From Flavipsychrobacter sp. (GTDB lineage: Bacteria; Bacteroidota; Bacteroidia; Chitinophagales; Chitinophagaceae), in the NCBI GenBank assembly GCA_041392855.1, contig JAWKLD010000001.1:1288001-1352000 (forward strand): a stretch of DNA of 64,000 bases. The letters are read 5' to 3'. The translations under genes were made by a program, and so were the position numbers. The notes under the pieces were generated by a model. The model worked only from the letters and a program-made list of their open reading frames with translations, had not been told where the DNA came from and did no database searches. Below, in pieces: positions 26,198-35,193 of the stretch; the stretch's first letter is position 1; every line of letters starts with the position of its first letter.

Positions 26198-28273
26198 TTA
26201 AGAAGAAAGAGGTATGCTTACATAGAAAGTAGTGCCCTCACCTTCTTTACTCTCAAACCATATCTTACCTAAGTGGGCCTCCACTATTTGTTTTGATATG
26301 GATAGCCCCAAACCAAAAGGTTGCTCTCCTGAAGTACCATAACGTTTTGCATCGGTAAATATGTCAAATATCTTACCCTTTATACTTTCAGGAATACCGA
26401 TACCACTATCCTTTACTGAGAACAGAAAATGTTCATTTTCTTGTGCTAGCTCAACTTTAATAGTAGTATTATCTGGGCTAAATTTTATTGAGTTGGTAAT
26501 AAGATTACCAATAACTCTTGAGAACTTGTCACTATTAATACGAGCAGATAAATGATTATCAGGTAGCCTTAGATCTATTAGTTGTTTTTTCTCTGCGGCC
26601 CTAAACTTTATAAGGTCTACCCTATTCTTTACTAAAATATTTAGATCTACCATCTCCTTCTCCAACTTATCAGCCTGCAGCGTTGCTATCTCTAAAAGGT
26701 CATTAGTTAAGGTTAATGCATTTTGACATGAGTTTCTCAATAAACTAAGATACTCCTTTTGTTCTTCAGTAAAATCATCTTTATCCTCTTCTAATAGATC
26801 TATCAAAGCTATTGCAGAGTTAACAGGGCTTCTCATATCATGAGAAACAGCCTTTAGAATCCTATCTTTTTCACTATCAGCAGCTTCCAAATCATCAAAA
26901 GCTTCTTTTATTTTAAGTTTCTGATGATTTATTTGGTGATTCATTTCCTGCAAGGTTCTTATATGCTTCTTAGTTCTTCCAGAATTTCTAAACACAAGAA
27001 TGGCTATTATAGAAGCTAAGGCAGCTATGATCAGTGCTATTGCTAAAGATATTTTTCTAAGATTTGCCGATTGCTCTAAAGAAGCTATTTTATACTCTTT
27101 GCCTAAATTCTTTACATTATTATCAACATTGGCTAATGAAAAATTGATTCTTGACTTATGTAGAGAGTCCAGGCCATTTTTATACGCTTTGTAATAAACA
27201 AAAGCATTAGCAGGGTTATTTTTAATTTCACAATAGGTGCTCATAGCGCCATTCCATCTTACCCATACAGTATAATTATATAATGTATCATTAATACTTT
27301 TTACTAAGTCTAGTAGCTCTTTTGCTTCTTTCAACCTATTATTTTGTAAGTAAAAGTGACTGAGCTTGATTCTTGTATATTGAGCATCTGTTAGATCATG
27401 ACCTATTTTTTCATTTGTATTGATGCTGTTTAATAGCATCTCTTCAACGCCTTCTACCTTTCCCTGCTTTACATATATACCTGCAAGGTTGCCGTTTATC
27501 ACAGCAATAGCTACATCTGCCAACCAATGCTTTGTATTTGTAAACCTCTTGTAATTGCTTTCTATATATCTAATCCCTTCTTTATAATAATAAATAGCAC
27601 TATCATACATGTTAGCCTTTTCATAGCAAAGACCAATATTATTTATCGTTTGTTGCTGGCGCAAGAAGCTTCCAAAATTATCTATACAACCATTACTTTC
27701 ATCAAAAGCTCTTTTAAAGTAAACAGCCGCATCTTCATAATGCTCCGTAGAATAAATAATATGACCTGTCCTTAAATAATAGTACCCAATAGCGCAACGA
27801 TCACCATACTCTTCAGCCAAATACAACACCTTGTAGTAGTATTCATACGCTTCATCAAGATTACCTTTCTTCAACTCAATATCTGCCTTAAAAAAGTAGG
27901 CCCATATATAGTTATTGAACCAAAAGTTGGAGGGGTCGTTTTCTTCTAATAGATTTATTATTGTATCACAGTACTTATTAGTTTTATCGTTGTCGTTAAG
28001 TCGCTCATAAGTATCTGCATAGACGTAATACATATAATACTTGTCAGACAAGCTCCTGTTTATATATATACCTCTAATGCTATCTATGTAAGCAATAGCA
28101 GCTTCATTCCCTTTAGTGTTCTTTATCTCATTAATAGCGTCTACAGCAATATCAACAAATACTGGAGTATCTTCTTTAGGCCGCGGCTCTAACCTATTAT
28201 TACAACTGGCAAAAAAAACAGATGCCAGAACCAGTACAAATAAGGAATTTAGAAATTTGAAGGATTTACACAT
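26198..28273 (-). CDS. TPR-containing lipoprotein-type sensor histidine kinase
   Basis: I place the start at 28273; it gives MCKSFKFLNSLFVLVLASVFFASC with a lipobox at Cys24, while the 15 codons upstream add nothing recognisable. The 691-residue protein has about seven TPR-like helical repeats at about 45-370, one membrane helix at about 407-428, a coiled coil, a HisKA domain (phospho-acceptor His478 in AVSHDMRSP) and a HATPase domain (N-box NLITNSIKFS, G-boxes DSGIGIP and GLGLSISK). The TPR part should face the periplasm. No response regulator gene is adjacent, so the partner is unknown. It converges on gldD. Confidence 0.85.
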   Translation of the reverse strand: MCKSFKFLNSLFVLVLASVFFASCNNRLEPRPKEDTPVFVDIAVDAINEIKNTKGNEAAIAYIDSIRGIYINRSLSDKYYMYYVYADTYERLNDNDKTNKYCDTIINLLEENDPSNFWFNNYIWAYFFKADIELKKGNLDEAYEYYYKVLYLAEEYGDRCAIGYYYLRTGHIIYSTEHYEDAAVYFKRAFDESNGCIDNFGSFLRQQQTINNIGLCYEKANMYDSAIYYYKEGIRYIESNYKRFTNTKHWLADVAIAVINGNLAGIYVKQGKVEGVEEMLLNSINTNEKIGHDLTDAQYTRIKLSHFYLQNNRLKEAKELLDLVKSINDTLYNYTVWVRWNGAMSTYCEIKNNPANAFVYYKAYKNGLDSLHKSRINFSLANVDNNVKNLGKEYKIASLEQSANLRKISLAIALIIAALASIIAILVFRNSGRTKKHIRTLQEMNHQINHQKLKIKEAFDDLEAADSEKDRILKAVSHDMRSPVNSAIALIDLLEEDKDDFTEEQKEYLSLLRNSCQNALTLTNDLLEIATLQADKLEKEMVDLNILVKNRVDLIKFRAAEKKQLIDLRLPDNHLSARINSDKFSRVIGNLITNSIKFSPDNTTIKVELAQENEHFLFSVKDSGIGIPESIKGKIFDIFTDAKRYGTSGEQPFGLGLSISKQIVEAHLGKIWFESKEGEGTTFYVSIPLSS

Positions 28274-28351
28274 AAAATACAACTCAGTATATACATCTAC
28301 GACAGCACAATGTAGCATTTATTATATATAGTATCAATGATTTCTATTTCT

Positions 28352-28359
28352 TAACTTTG
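28352..28359 (+). promoter_or_regulatory. Minus-7 box of the tRNA-Arg gene
   Basis: TAACTTTG, an exact TAnnTTTG match, ends 11 nt before the mature tRNA 5' end at 28371. Confidence 0.55.
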
Positions 28360-28370
28360 CCAACCTTATT

Positions 28371-28442
28371 GGCCCCGTAGTTCAATGGATAGAATAGAAG
28401 TTTCCTAAACTTTAGATCCAGGTTCGATTCCTGGCGGGGCTA
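28371..28442 (+). tRNA. tRNA-Arg(CCT)
   Basis: A full cloverleaf folds: acceptor GGCCCCG with CGGGGCT, D stem GTTC/GAAT, anticodon stem GAAGT/ACTTT, and T arm CCAGG-TTCGATT-CCTGG. The anticodon loop TTCCTAA gives CCT, reading AGG. The CCA end is not encoded. It has its own promoter box and lies between a divergent kinase gene and the aldehyde dehydrogenase gene. Confidence 0.95.
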
Positions 28443-28574
28443 CTACCCTTTTTATTTCATACATACTCAGGCACTTCTGACCATTTAGTCATAGAAACAT
28501 AAGTGTAGATTCGATCAAAAGCTTATATCAATTCTAACTATAGTTCACCTTACACGACAGTCTATAGTTTCTCG

Positions 28575-28582
28575 TAATTTTG
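28575..28582 (+). promoter_or_regulatory. Minus-7 box of the aldehyde dehydrogenase gene
   Basis: TAATTTTG, an exact TAnnTTTG match, ends 34 nt before the ATG at 28617. No obvious minus-33 TTTG. The rest of 28443-28616 shows no gene. Confidence 0.45.
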
Positions 28583-28616
28583 TTACTCCTATTAGCACAG
28601 ATCAACACTAGTAACG

Positions 28617-29987
28617 ATGGAAAAATTTAGAAGTATTAACCCTTATAACAATCAAGTTATTGAAGAGTTTGAAACATATAGTGAAAGTGATATTAATAAT
28701 GCGATTGAATTAGCCGACAACACATACAAACAATGGCGTTTAACCAGTTTTGAAGAACGTAGCAAGCTGTTCAAAAAGGCTGCCAATATCCTAAGGGAGA
28801 GAAAAGACAAATATGCCCGAAGTATAGTTTTAGAAATGGGCAAACCCATCACACAAGCACATCTTGAAATTGAAAAATGTGCTATGGTTTGTGAATACTA
28901 TGCTAACAATGCTGCAAACATGCTCAAAGATGAGGTGGTGCCTACTGATGCGGAAATGAGCATGGTGAAATACCACCCGCTAGGAACTATACTGGCTATT
29001 ATGCCGTGGAACTACCCTTACTGGCAAGTATTTCGTTTTGCAGCACCTGCATTGATGGCAGGGAATGTATGCTTATTAAAACATGCGCAGAATGTTATTC
29101 GTTGTTCTTTAAATATTGATGAAATATTTAAAGATGCAGGATTTCCTCATGGTGCATTTCAAAGCCTGATCATTACCTCTGAACAAACCGTCGGTGTTAT
29201 AGAGCATAAAGCTGTAAAAGCTGTAACACTTACCGGTAGTGAACGTGCAGGCAAAAGTGTAGCTGCAACAGCAGGAAGAAACATTAAAAAGACAGTATTG
29301 GAACTTGGGGGCAGCAACGCTTTTGTGGTACTCAGTGATGCTGACCTTGCGGATGCTGCTAAAGTGGGTACTACTGCACGAATGGTGAATACAGGGCAGA
29401 GCTGTATAGCTGCTAAACGCTTTATTGTAATGAGAGATGTGGCAGAAGCGTTTACACAACTTTTAAAAGAAAACATACAGGCATTGCAACTTGGCAACCC
29501 TCTTGATGAAACAACAGGAATAGGCCCGATGGCGCGCTTAGACCTAGCAGAAGCACTTGACAAACAAGTGCAAACTTCAATAGAAAAAGGAGCAAAACTA
29601 CTAATGGGAGGCAAAAGGACAGCAGCGACTTACCTGCCTACCATTCTTACGGATGTGACTCCAGGCATGCCGGCATTTGATGAAGAACTTTTTGGACCAG
29701 TAGCTTCAATAATTGTAGTAGATAGTGTTGAAGAAGCGCTAAAATTAGCCAACAAGAGCAATTATGGTCTTGGAGTTTCAGTTTGTACCAAAAATGCTAC
29801 CCATGCACAACTGTTTATTGACCACTCTGAAGATGGGGCTGTTTTCATTAATTCTTTAGTTAAGTCAGACCCTAGACTACCATTTGGCGGTACTAAAATT
29901 TCAGGATATGGTCGTGAGCTGTCAGAACACGGCATCAAAGAGTTTGTAAATATCAAGACAGTATTTGTAAAAGGGCTTAGTCTATAG
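28617..29987 (+). CDS. NAD(P)-dependent aldehyde dehydrogenase, succinate-semialdehyde type
   Basis: A 456-residue soluble ALDH-superfamily enzyme. Visible parts are IMPWNYPYWQVFRFAAPALMAG (about 128-149, with the conserved Asn), Lys156 for the cofactor, FTGSER-like TLTGSERAGK, the general base Glu229 in LELGGSNAF and the nucleophile Cys263 in NTGQSCIAAKR. The C-terminal LPFGGTKISGYGRELS is typical. The pattern is closest to succinate-semialdehyde dehydrogenases of the YneI/Sad type, but the substrate cannot be fixed from sequence. It is a single-gene unit with a terminator that abuts the border of the defence island. Confidence 0.88.
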   Translation: MEKFRSINPYNNQVIEEFETYSESDINNAIELADNTYKQWRLTSFEERSKLFKKAANILRERKDKYARSIVLEMGKPITQAHLEIEKCAMVCEYYANNAANMLKDEVVPTDAEMSMVKYHPLGTILAIMPWNYPYWQVFRFAAPALMAGNVCLLKHAQNVIRCSLNIDEIFKDAGFPHGAFQSLIITSEQTVGVIEHKAVKAVTLTGSERAGKSVAATAGRNIKKTVLELGGSNAFVVLSDADLADAAKVGTTARMVNTGQSCIAAKRFIVMRDVAEAFTQLLKENIQALQLGNPLDETTGIGPMARLDLAEALDKQVQTSIEKGAKLLMGGKRTAATYLPTILTDVTPGMPAFDEELFGPVASIIVVDSVEEALKLANKSNYGLGVSVCTKNATHAQLFIDHSEDGAVFINSLVKSDPRLPFGGTKISGYGRELSEHGIKEFVNIKTVFVKGLSL

Positions 29988-30020
29988 ATAGCCGAACATA
30001 AAATTGTATGAATGTAAAAA

Positions 30021-30047
30021 GCCCCAAATATGGGGCTTAATTTTTTT
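30021..30047 (+). terminator. Terminator of the aldehyde dehydrogenase gene
   Basis: GCCCCA (30021-30026), loop AATA, TGGGGC (30031-30036), then TTAATTTTTTT. The T run touches the tRNA-Ser fragment at 30049. Confidence 0.8.
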
Positions 30048-30048
30048 G

Positions 30049-30070
30049 GCGGAGGGAGAGGGATTCGAAC
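30049..30070 (-). repeat. tRNA-Ser 3'-end copy (att-like direct repeat, far border of island)
   Basis: These 22 bases are identical to 38646-38667, the 3' end of the intact tRNA-Ser(TGA) gene from the T loop to one base past the discriminator. Similarity stops at once on both sides. This is the footprint expected from site-specific integration into a tRNA 3' end. Confidence 0.85.
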
Positions 30071-30287
30071 TTAATTCCCCTACCTAGCAATACTTTCTAC
30101 TACCTTATAAATATTAGGTCACCAATTAAAGAACTTTTGAATACCAAATAATGGTACGAACTAACTTAGAATTACACAATATTATTACCTTATCTTCCCG
30201 CAACTAACCGTAAAATACGGCTATCAACTACACGCACTCTATAAACATTTCAACAAAATTCAACACAATGCTTTTTAGTTTAGCTTT
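30071..30287. other. Non-coding left end of the island
   Basis: These 217 bases between the tRNA fragment and the hsdM stop are AT-rich, have stop codons in every frame I checked and show no recognisable gene remnant or strong hairpin. It would be the 3' untranslated end of the hsd operon. Confidence 0.5.
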
Positions 30288-31757
30288 CTATTTCAAGTCT
30301 GCTATGATAGATTTAAAGCTTTCTAAACCAGCCTCAATATTTTCAATGATATCATTTGCTAATACATCAGGATCAGGTAGATTATCTAAATCCGCTAAGG
30401 AGTCATCTTTTATCCATGATATATCTAGACTTGTTTTGTCTCTAGCTATTATTTCATCATAAGTAAATTTCCTCCAACGTCCTTCTTCATTGTCTTTGCT
30501 CCAAGTTTGCTTTCTTTTATTGAGATTATCCGCATTATATTTATCTACAAAATCCTTTAGATCAGCATAGCCCATCTTACTCTTTTTGAGCGTATGATGT
30601 ATGTTGGTACGATAATCATATACCCAAACCTCCTTAGTCCATGCTGTTTTGCTGGCAGGCTTATTGTCAAAGAAAATAACATTTGCCTTTACACCATTAG
30701 CATAAAATATACCTGTAGGCAAACGTAGTATAGTATGCAGATTTGTTGTTTCTAATAGCTTCTTACGAACTGTTTCACCAGCACCACCCTCAAACAATAC
30801 ATTATCAGGCACTACAACAGCTGCTCTACCATCAGACTTGAGCATAGATTTAATATGCTGCACAAAATTGAGCTGTTTATTACTTGTAGTCACCCAAAAG
30901 TCTTGACGGTTGTAGGTAAGGTCTTCTTTCTCTTGCTCTCCTTCCTCATTGGTAAAAGTCATGCTACTTTTTCTACCAAAAGGAGGATTAGCTAGAACAT
31001 AGTCGTAATGAGTACTCTCTTCTGATATAAGCGCATCATTAGGCGATATGAAGCTCTCACTATTAATATCACCTATATTGTGTAGGAAGAGGTTCATTAA
31101 GCCCAAACGGCGTGTATTGGCTACGATCTCATTACCATGAAAGGTGCTGAGCTTTAAAAACTGTTTTTGTTCTTTGTCTAAGTTTTGCTCAATCAGATAG
31201 TCATAGGCAGCAAGAAAGAAACCACCTGTACCACATGCGGGGTCGGCAATGGTTTTCATAGGCTCAGGCTTTAAACACTCTACCATAGCCTTAATTAGCG
31301 GACGAGGTGTAAAGTACTGCCCTGCTCCACTCTTCGTATCTTCTGCATTCTTCTCCAAGAGGCTTTCGTAAATATCTCCCTTTATATCAGAGCCCATCAT
31401 TACCCATTGCTCCTTATCTATCATCTGTACTAAACGATAGAGCTTGGCAGGGTCTTGAATTTTTGTTTGGCTCTTGGTGAATATCTGTCCCAATGTACCA
31501 TCTTGCTTGGCTAAGGCTCTTAGAAGCTTTGCATAATGTGTATCTAGCTTATCCCCTTTTAGCTTGCTAAGGCTCTCCCAATTATACTCCTCTGGTATAC
31601 CGATCTTTCTATTATGCGGTGGCTTGCTATACTCATCTGCCATCTTTAAGAAGAGTAGATAAGTAAGCTGCTCCAGATAATCTCCATAGCTTACACCATC
31701 GTCTCGTAATGTGTTACAAAACGACCATACCTTTGTTACTATTGTTGCTGTTGTCAT
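30288..31757 (-). CDS. hsdM: Type I restriction-modification methyltransferase subunit HsdM
   Basis: A 489-residue N6-adenine methyltransferase. The N-terminal helical HsdM_N domain covers about 5-130. The SAM-binding motif I ADPACGTGGFF is at 171-181 and the catalytic NPPF at 257-260. QYFTPRPLIKAMVE (148-161) is a conserved HsdM block. HsdM works with HsdS to methylate host sites and with HsdR to cut unmodified DNA. It is the last gene of the island operon and overlaps the unknown gene upstream by 4 bp (ATGA type). It is separated from hsdS by two extra genes, which is unusual. Confidence 0.95.
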   Translation of the reverse strand: MTTATIVTKVWSFCNTLRDDGVSYGDYLEQLTYLLFLKMADEYSKPPHNRKIGIPEEYNWESLSKLKGDKLDTHYAKLLRALAKQDGTLGQIFTKSQTKIQDPAKLYRLVQMIDKEQWVMMGSDIKGDIYESLLEKNAEDTKSGAGQYFTPRPLIKAMVECLKPEPMKTIADPACGTGGFFLAAYDYLIEQNLDKEQKQFLKLSTFHGNEIVANTRRLGLMNLFLHNIGDINSESFISPNDALISEESTHYDYVLANPPFGRKSSMTFTNEEGEQEKEDLTYNRQDFWVTTSNKQLNFVQHIKSMLKSDGRAAVVVPDNVLFEGGAGETVRKKLLETTNLHTILRLPTGIFYANGVKANVIFFDNKPASKTAWTKEVWVYDYRTNIHHTLKKSKMGYADLKDFVDKYNADNLNKRKQTWSKDNEEGRWRKFTYDEIIARDKTSLDISWIKDDSLADLDNLPDPDVLANDIIENIEAGLESFKSIIADLK

Positions 31758-32758
31758 TTATTATCAATTATTTGAGCTTCAGGACTAATCCAATCAAAAT
31801 GTAAATCATACTCAGTGTTAGGAAAACTTAGCCTAACCTTATCTTCTAGTTCCTGCTTAATAGTTTCATAATTATTGATTTTTACAGAACTATATGCATT
31901 CCAACTTTTATCATCCTCATTTCTATTCATATCAAAAAACAAGGGGCATGTAAATTTCTCCGCATATAACATTTGCCAAACGTATGGCATGAGCCCCATG
32001 TGAACCGCATAATTGCAAAACTCAAATACCTTTTGAAGTAACTTTATATTTACGCCTTCAATATTTATACTCTCTTTTTTTTCAAGCACAAAGTCGAAGA
32101 AAAAATGATGTTTTACAAATACCTTTTGCCCTTTCTTATCATAAAAATCACCTAGCCCTAATATTCTTCTCATCTTCAATTCAAGTGTTTGCCTAAGAGA
32201 CACTGCAGATAGAATCAAAGCAAACTTATCATCGATTACCTTTTTTTCAAACGTGCAATTATATAAAAGCTGCATTGTTCCATGAAAATGCCATCTTGAA
32301 ATTTCCACATTTGACTTCCAACCATTAAAAAATGAATAACCATCTTCCTCTTTCCCTCCTACATAATTTGCATATGGTATTATATCATACAACAAAGTAC
32401 TTATCAAATAGCCATACTTTTTCACACCTCGATAATCAAAAATATTTTCTTTTTCCATTTTGTGTTTTATTTCAGAAAAAGAGTAATAAGCTGCCGTAAA
32501 ATGATCCTCCACATACTCATTGACAACAAGTTCCGAAGCTTCATGTTTAAGCTGCATAAATATCTTGTTAGCTAAATGCTCATCAGTTATTTTCTTATTA
32601 CGAATAATTGTATTCAGCCTTCTTAACTCTTTTTCAGTTAACTCAAAAGCCTTTTTCGCGGATATCCTTTTAGGATTGCTATGATAATTTTTTCCGCTAG
32701 ATTTATCTAATAATACACCTATGTATTCTTGCGATATATTTTTACTCATCTGCTTCAT
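31754..32758 (-). CDS. Unknown protein between hsdS and hsdM, possibly HEPN-like
   Basis: A 334-residue soluble protein, mostly helical and rich in Lys, Glu, Phe and Tyr, with no signal peptide. I do not recognise a family. Two segments, ALILSAVSLRQTLELKMRRILGL (about 180-202) and VFEFCNYAVHMGLMPYVWQML (about 243-263), resemble the paired helices of HEPN RNases with an N-x3-H. The Arg of the canonical R-x(4-6)-H motif is not there, so this is a weak inference. It overlaps the AbiC-like gene by 17 bp and hsdM by 4 bp, so it is translated with them and is probably part of the same defence unit. Confidence 0.65.
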   Translation of the reverse strand: MKQMSKNISQEYIGVLLDKSSGKNYHSNPKRISAKKAFELTEKELRRLNTIIRNKKITDEHLANKIFMQLKHEASELVVNEYVEDHFTAAYYSFSEIKHKMEKENIFDYRGVKKYGYLISTLLYDIIPYANYVGGKEEDGYSFFNGWKSNVEISRWHFHGTMQLLYNCTFEKKVIDDKFALILSAVSLRQTLELKMRRILGLGDFYDKKGQKVFVKHHFFFDFVLEKKESINIEGVNIKLLQKVFEFCNYAVHMGLMPYVWQMLYAEKFTCPLFFDMNRNEDDKSWNAYSSVKINNYETIKQELEDKVRLSFPNTEYDLHFDWISPEAQIIDNK

Positions 32759-33965
32759 AATTCACATTAGGATAGTAATCTGCATATTTTATTCCTTCAA
32801 TATTATCTCCGGCTACATTTTTTATTAAATGATAAAATGTAATCATCCTACTTTCATTTTTATCATCTTCAGGCAGTAATTCCCACTTCATACCGAGAGT
32901 TGAAACACTATTAATAAACAAAAGAACTTGTTCATAGGTAGATAATTGAGCCCTTAATGTTTTACCATAATAGTATTTCTCTTCCTCTAATAATGAATTA
33001 TTAGAATTAATAAACTTGTAACACTGAAACAAATGACGGAAATAATGCCCTAATCTATGCTGATGTCCATCATAGTATTTATACTTATTCTTAATTAAGA
33101 ATAACCTGTAAATAAAACTTCCAACACTATTAAAATAATCTTCTTCAACATTTTCATCTATAGTATCCGCAGTTAGTACACCTTTAATTATTTCTTGTAA
33201 GTACTGATATGAATAGTTTTGTAGTTGCTCCCAACTATTAAAGTCGCTCACGTTCTCTTTTTTCGGTTTGCACTGAAAGTAACGTATCACGCCATTAGTA
33301 AAGTCACTATTATACTTCCCTTCAAATCTATTTTTTAATATTGCTGCCCCTTCTTGGCCAACGCCAAAAAAAATGATACTGTATGTGATGTCAATCAAAG
33401 CAAGCTCTATAATATCGAGATCATCATTAATGCTATTTTTGATATTATTTAAATCAGCCTTGTAGCTATCGGTTAAAAGAGAATTCAAATCTTCAGTAGA
33501 TGTATAGGCTTTCAATTCTTTGTAGCATTCCGTAAATTCACGATAAATCACTCTAAATACCTTTCTGTTTTTTGATTGAGAAAACACTCCCGATTGACTA
33601 TTATGTTTCGTATAGCTCATCTCTGCAACATTATCTCTATGGAGTTTTAGCAATTCAAAAAAATTATTCTCGAAACGCTCTCTACTAAAACTAGCAGTTT
33701 GCTTATTAAGGGTTAGGTATAACAAGAAAACACCTGCAAGAGAAAAAAATGTACCAATGACACCTCCAACGAAATCCCCGAACTGTCCTGTTTTTTCAAG
33801 GTCAGGAATTTCAGACTCTCTAGGAATGTGATAACCATTACCTGCTTTTACTAATACATGGTATAAAATAGCTAAACCCACGAAAATGCTAGCACCTGCA
33901 AAAAACCTCCACAATACATTACCATAAGTCTTGTAGGTTTTTTGTTCTTCATTGGTTAGTTTCAT
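32742..33965 (-). CDS. AbiC-like putative phage abortive infection protein
   Basis: A 407-residue membrane protein. Two membrane helices lie near the N-terminus (about 16-38 and 64-86, VGGVIGTFFSLAGVFLLYLTL), directly followed by FENNFFELLKLHRDNVAEM. The C-terminal cytoplasmic domain has GHYFRHLFQCYKFI and LRAQLSTYEQVLLFINSV. This layout and these blocks fit the putative phage abortive infection family (putAbiC). AbiC of Lactococcus stops phage by killing or halting the infected cell; the mechanism is not known. It begins 21 bp after hsdS in the same operon, as in other loci where a toxin-like guard sits inside hsd genes. Confidence 0.75.
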   Translation of the reverse strand: MKLTNEEQKTYKTYGNVLWRFFAGASIFVGLAILYHVLVKAGNGYHIPRESEIPDLEKTGQFGDFVGGVIGTFFSLAGVFLLYLTLNKQTASFSRERFENNFFELLKLHRDNVAEMSYTKHNSQSGVFSQSKNRKVFRVIYREFTECYKELKAYTSTEDLNSLLTDSYKADLNNIKNSINDDLDIIELALIDITYSIIFFGVGQEGAAILKNRFEGKYNSDFTNGVIRYFQCKPKKENVSDFNSWEQLQNYSYQYLQEIIKGVLTADTIDENVEEDYFNSVGSFIYRLFLIKNKYKYYDGHQHRLGHYFRHLFQCYKFINSNNSLLEEEKYYYGKTLRAQLSTYEQVLLFINSVSTLGMKWELLPEDDKNESRMITFYHLIKNVAGDNIEGIKYADYYPNVNYEADE

Positions 33966-33986
33966 CTATAGTATAGTTTTCATGTT

Positions 33987-35192
33987 TTACACCAGCTTAC
34001 CCTCAAAGGCTTGCTTGAGTATACTCTGGCGGAGCGACTCTGCTTGGGCGAGGCTGGTGGTGATGGTTTCTTGTAGTTTATCTGCCACACTTAGGCGGCT
34101 TTCTATTTCTTGGACTATGTGAGATTGTACATCTTGTGGTGGCAAGTAAATTTCAGACGTTTTTATTTTCTTTAGTATTATCCTTTTGATAGCTGTACCC
34201 GACATTTGTCCGATTATGTTCCGTTTACCAATTGGACTTTGAATGTAGTATTTCAAAAATGCTGGAGACAACTTTGAAGAATCAGTCTTAAACAAGCATA
34301 CGCTTGACAATAAAGCGAATGGTTCTTTTAGTGTATTCAATGTTACATGTCCTGTATTTATACCATCTTTTGTTAGTAATACATCTCCATATTCAGGGTT
34401 GCATCTATTATATATAGTATCAAAGAACTCTTTATCAGTATATATAACTTTTGACATTTCCATGCGATCATTCCTTATATTTTTTGCTGTTATATACAGA
34501 TATCTATTCTTTCCAGGTTGATCAAATTGATTCTTAGGAGAATAATGAGAACCATCTTGTATTTTATTACATACATCTACCAGCCTTACCCACTCCCAGC
34601 CTTGGGGGAGCTCTCCGTCTTTTACATTTTTGTTGGTGAGCTTGCCTTCAAAAGCCCATTTAAGTACACTCTGGCGGTAGGTATCTAGCTGCTGCTGTGC
34701 TGTTTTTAGCTGTGCTATACCATTATCTAGCTCACTAAATAGCGTTTCTATTTTTGCGACTATGGCTTCTTGGATTTTTGGAGAAGGTGTTGGAAAATCA
34801 GCCTTTTTTAAGAACTGGAAGTGTCTTGCATAACCCTTATCAGGAATCTTTACTACATGTAATAAGTAGAAAAAATATTTAGGGTTTACGCTACCCTTAG
34901 GCTTTAAAACTTTAACCCCATCTGCACCAGCAATAAAATCAAAGGTTATATATTTTTTAACTTTCGTATGGTCTCCATATACAATATATGGCGGATTACT
35001 CGGGACTATATATTCTTCTTTATCAGAATAACCCCCAATTATCTCTTGTCCTTGATCCACTACAGGGAATTTACCATGAGATAAATACTCCTTTTGTTTT
35101 AGCTTGATTTTGTTTACTGAAATTGTATCACAAAGGTCATTCAAATGTTTTATGTCCCATCCTTTTGGCAATATCTTTGTCTCTTCGCTCAT
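33987..35192 (-). CDS. hsdS: Type I restriction-modification specificity subunit HsdS
   Basis: A 401-residue HsdS with two target-recognition domains. TRD1 is at about 8-135 (LPKGWDIKHLNDLCDTIS) and TRD2 at about 195-345 (LPQGWEWVRLVDVCNKI). Each is followed by a conserved helical spacer that ends in closely related peptides, YRQSVLKWAFEGKLT and LRQSILKQAFEGKLV. The two TRDs read the two halves of a split DNA site; the site cannot be predicted here. It starts 1 bp after hsdR ends. The paired spacer sequences could allow domain exchange with another hsdS, but none is in the window. Confidence 0.93.
   Translation of the reverse strand: MSEETKILPKGWDIKHLNDLCDTISVNKIKLKQKEYLSHGKFPVVDQGQEIIGGYSDKEEYIVPSNPPYIVYGDHTKVKKYITFDFIAGADGVKVLKPKGSVNPKYFFYLLHVVKIPDKGYARHFQFLKKADFPTPSPKIQEAIVAKIETLFSELDNGIAQLKTAQQQLDTYRQSVLKWAFEGKLTNKNVKDGELPQGWEWVRLVDVCNKIQDGSHYSPKNQFDQPGKNRYLYITAKNIRNDRMEMSKVIYTDKEFFDTIYNRCNPEYGDVLLTKDGINTGHVTLNTLKEPFALLSSVCLFKTDSSKLSPAFLKYYIQSPIGKRNIIGQMSGTAIKRIILKKIKTSEIYLPPQDVQSHIVQEIESRLSVADKLQETITTSLAQAESLRQSILKQAFEGKLV
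33994..34677 (-). repeat. Imperfect direct repeats inside hsdS
   Basis: 39-nt segments at 33994-34032 and 34639-34677 match at about 30 of 39 positions, including a shared ACTCTGGCGG end. They code for the two homologous spacer ends that close each recognition half. Confidence 0.7.
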
Positions 35193-35193
35193 C

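Noticed and set aside
30049..30070. A second tRNA-Ser gene
   Set aside because: Only the 3' 22 bases match; D arm, anticodon arm and acceptor 5' strand are absent, so it is an att-like remnant.
30071..30287. Integrase remnant at the left end of the island
   Set aside because: No recombinase catalytic motif (R-HxxR-Y) or coherent frame was found there.
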